In this document: positions 57,997 to 64,000 of the stretch, piece after piece
How positions within the stretch are numbered: position 1 is the first letter of the stretch
How the letters are laid out: every line of letters begins with the position of its first letter
Assembly: GCA_037039685.1 (NCBI GenBank)
Contig: JAWNGF010000007.1
Coordinates: forward strand, 2,356,001-2,420,000
Reading direction: 5' to 3'
DNA length: 64,000 bases
Origin: Ceratobasidium sp. AG-K
Taxonomy: Eukaryota; Basidiomycota; Agaricomycetes; Cantharellales; Ceratobasidiaceae
Translations under genes and position numbers: made by a program
Notes under the pieces: model-generated
The model's database searches: none
Told to the model about the DNA's origin: nothing
Seen by the model: the letters and a program-made list of their open reading frames with translations, nothing else

Positions 57997-61880
<3,884 letters not shown>

Positions 61881-63571
61881 GTGGTCCTTTAGTAGTTTTC
61901 CCGTTTTCGCTCATGCCGATAGCCTCATGCTTGGCCAATCTTGGAGCCTTGGCGATGCCGTACGCCACTTGCGGTCTAGTTGAGTGGAGTAAAATTTTAA
62001 TCGCTTGGCAGGATTCAGAAGCCAGTTTTGTCGATCCCTCTACGTGGCATGATGAAGCCAAGTCTTTTAACTATCACTCCATAATTTAGTCCCGGTACGG
62101 ATAACAGCTAGGTGTCCTTACTGGTAGGTAGCATAGAGTTATCGCTACAGCCGATAATTGATTTTTGTTTTGTTTTGAGCCGATATCTGAGCTACAGAGG
62201 TCGAGAAGTAGACATTGAGGCCGTAGTAATGTGGTATAAAGGCCAGGTTGGTGGTTGGCAACTGGATGGAAGTGCGAGCAGTGAGTTCATACCACGTGAC
62301 TCTTGGCTACCATCGTTTATTTGAATAGACCAACGGCACAGCAAGCCCGAGCGAGACGAACGTTTGACCCCAAATTGTTTACGTTTTATGGATTCTTTGA
62401 GTAAACTGAGCTCAACTTTATACGTAACCCACGTTCCGGGACATACCAAATCTGTGAATAACACCACACCAATGCAAGGGCCTGGCAATTCACCCTCAGC
62501 GATAGAATTCTGACCCGTAATTTGGTTTTATGCAGCCGCGTACGCGAGTGACAAAGTTTTAATGAGAGAGCTTATTTCGGTATGCGCGTCCAATCTGGTA
62601 TTGTATTTGCATCTAGTTTGCGTCCGATGAGGCGCACGTCCCGTGTCAGTGTATTCAACATATCGACTGCAGGTGTTGTGGCCAGTTTTGTTTGGTATGA
62701 TCCGCGGTCGCTACTGGATTAGATATAATACTACTCGAACTTGCATTCCACGACGAGCGATGTTACCCACAGGAAGCTCACATGCTTATTGCCGCGCTAT
62801 TACCCAATGAACGTCGGTCCCTGGATCCAGCAATTACCGAGCCCCTAATACTTTAAACGCAGGGCGATAGGACGAAACCGAGTGTCTCCCGGAGGATGAT
62901 GGAGATTTAAGCACCATGCCTGCTAGGTCAGCAATGGATCATTCTCCCAGGGAGTGCGGTGTCAGTCAATGGATGGGCAGTCGGAGGCCGACCAGATTAA
63001 ATTTACAATCGGGTTCGACTCGTCAAGCGTAAGTTTGGGCGAGGGGACAGTTCGCGCAAATGATCGAAAAGGAAAATCAGGTACTGTGGTCGCTGGATGT
63101 CAACGAAGCGCCGGCCTTTGACATTTTGACACAAGCGACGTGATGACAAATCACCCGGTGGGCTGTTCCCGACCACGGCTCACCTTGTACCGTTCGGCTA
63201 ACGAGTCTCCGCTGCCTATCCTGGACGGGCTGTAAACATGCCGGAGCGATCACGACACGCCCTGCTTCCATATTAGGAACTGCTCGATATCGGCTCCCAG
63301 GTACCAACATTCCAGGTTTTGAATGCGAGGTACTGTATGGCTGGATGTCGGCGACAGCGGACACGGAACAGAGTTACCGAGCGATTACTTTCCATGTTCG
63401 ATATCCAGATTCCCGATTGCGACCCAATGGGGCTTTTGACGTTTTCGCGCCACTGCGTAAGATATAAAAAGCGACCGCTGCGATCCTCTAACATCGTCAA
63501 CCAACGGTTTGCTACTTGGCCTACCCGACTCATCCACTTATCCCCACTACCAACATCTCCTTTCGTGCAAC
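61881..63571. other. Divergent intergenic region
   Basis: About 1.7 kb between the ATPase (minus) and family copy E (plus). No gene supported. It contains a CACGTGAC motif at 62293-62300 and the TATA box of copy E at 63463. Confidence 0.45.
63463..63470 (+). promoter_or_regulatory. TATA box, family copy E
   Basis: GATATAAAAAGCGACCGC, about 102-109 bp upstream of ATG 63572 and matching copy D's element. Confidence 0.5.
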
Positions 63572-64000
63572 ATGGCCTCTAAGACTTTGCATTTCTATGC
63601 ATATGGGCTCCAAAAGTAGGTTCATGTATCCAACTTCGTGCAGACTCTAACATGGAAGCCTTAGGGACACCACTGTGATGCTCATGTTCGAACCTCCCCA
63701 GACGTCCAAGCTGTTCCGTGACCAGTTCCCCGTCGTGTGGAGTTAGTCCTTGCTTTCACTTCGCTTACTACTCCTAACATTTAATTCAGAGGTCATCTCC
63801 TTCCGTGCCAAGGGCCATGCCAAGGCTTCCGTCAACTATGCTTCCCGCCTTGCATTCGGTTACGCCCAGACCGACCAGGACAATCTCGTCGACTCGGCTG
63901 CCTGGGTTGAAGTCAAGAGCGGCGACATCAGCAGCATTACCGGTGGACCCGGTCAAAAACGATTCGGTGATCTTGCAAAAGGAAGCGACACCAAGCTGCT
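63572..64000 (+). CDS. Tandem family protein, copy E (3' end outside window)
   Basis: ATG 63572 gives MASKTLHFYAYGLQK, then after an intron DTTVMLMFEPPQTSKLFRDQFPVVW. After a second intron VISFRAKGHAKASVNYASRLAFGYAQ and SGDISSITGGPGQKRFGDLAKGS follow, ending at the window edge. Intron positions match copies B-D. The frame is intact as far as visible. Confidence 0.75.

Noticed and set aside
63000..63020. tRNA-like T-loop GGTTCGACTCG
   Set aside because: No matching acceptor stem or anticodon arm could be folded around it.

Overview
The window is nuclear DNA of a filamentous basidiomycete. Its coding exons are split by many short introns (about 45-75 nt, GTRNGT...CTRAY...YAG). The lineage-specific content (a DUF6535 membrane protein, a tyrosine-kinase-like kinase, F-box genes, a small tandem protein family) resembles Rhizoctonia-type Agaricomycetes. 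That assignment is inference from gene content, not from a marker gene.

Layout. 1-777: 3' part of a CE4 chitin deacetylase. 1685-3474: RFT1, convergent with TDP1 (3723-6442, minus). 6925-8024 (minus): a p31comet/MAD2L1BP-like HORMA-type protein. 9714-11869: cytochrome P450, followed by a LINE reverse-transcriptase relic. 13992-20351: tuberin (TSC2) with a C-terminal RapGAP domain. 21710-29164: a protein kinase gene whose 5' half is a chain of about 55 exons of mostly three nucleotides, 27 of them inside a 112-bp tandem repeat (23228-26340). 30320-32245: single-pass membrane protein. 32843-35207 (minus): two F-box genes, one truncated. 35835-38091 (minus): UPF0652/DUF2009 protein. 40284-45703: three minus-strand copies of an unidentified small protein family (called A, B, C here), with two more full-type copies on plus at 51276 (D) and 63572 (E, cut by the window edge) and a first-exon remnant at 50369. 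46388-49454: large NPF-repeat, His-rich protein. 52683-55744: DUF6535 protein. 57997-61880 (minus): ENA-type (P-IID) cation ATPase, interrupted by a 111-nt pure C run.

The most remarkable feature is the kinase gene. For 5.6 kb, AG-NNN-GT junctions recur every 55-120 bp. Each leaves exactly one sense codon between a good acceptor and a good donor, and every later kinase exon but one is in phase 0. The 112-bp satellite is therefore best read as an amplified 'intron plus one codon' module. Splicing it would build a peptide one residue at a time, and each repeat gained or lost would change the protein by one residue without touching the frame.

Conserved housekeeping genes (RFT1, TDP1, TSC2) read cleanly through all introns. 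Several others carry single-base frame breaks (DUF2009, kinase, F-box gene, p31comet-like gene, membrane protein, copy A). Together with the poly-C run, this suggests residual assembly errors as well as possible real decay. All exon coordinates below come from reading splice consensus by eye.
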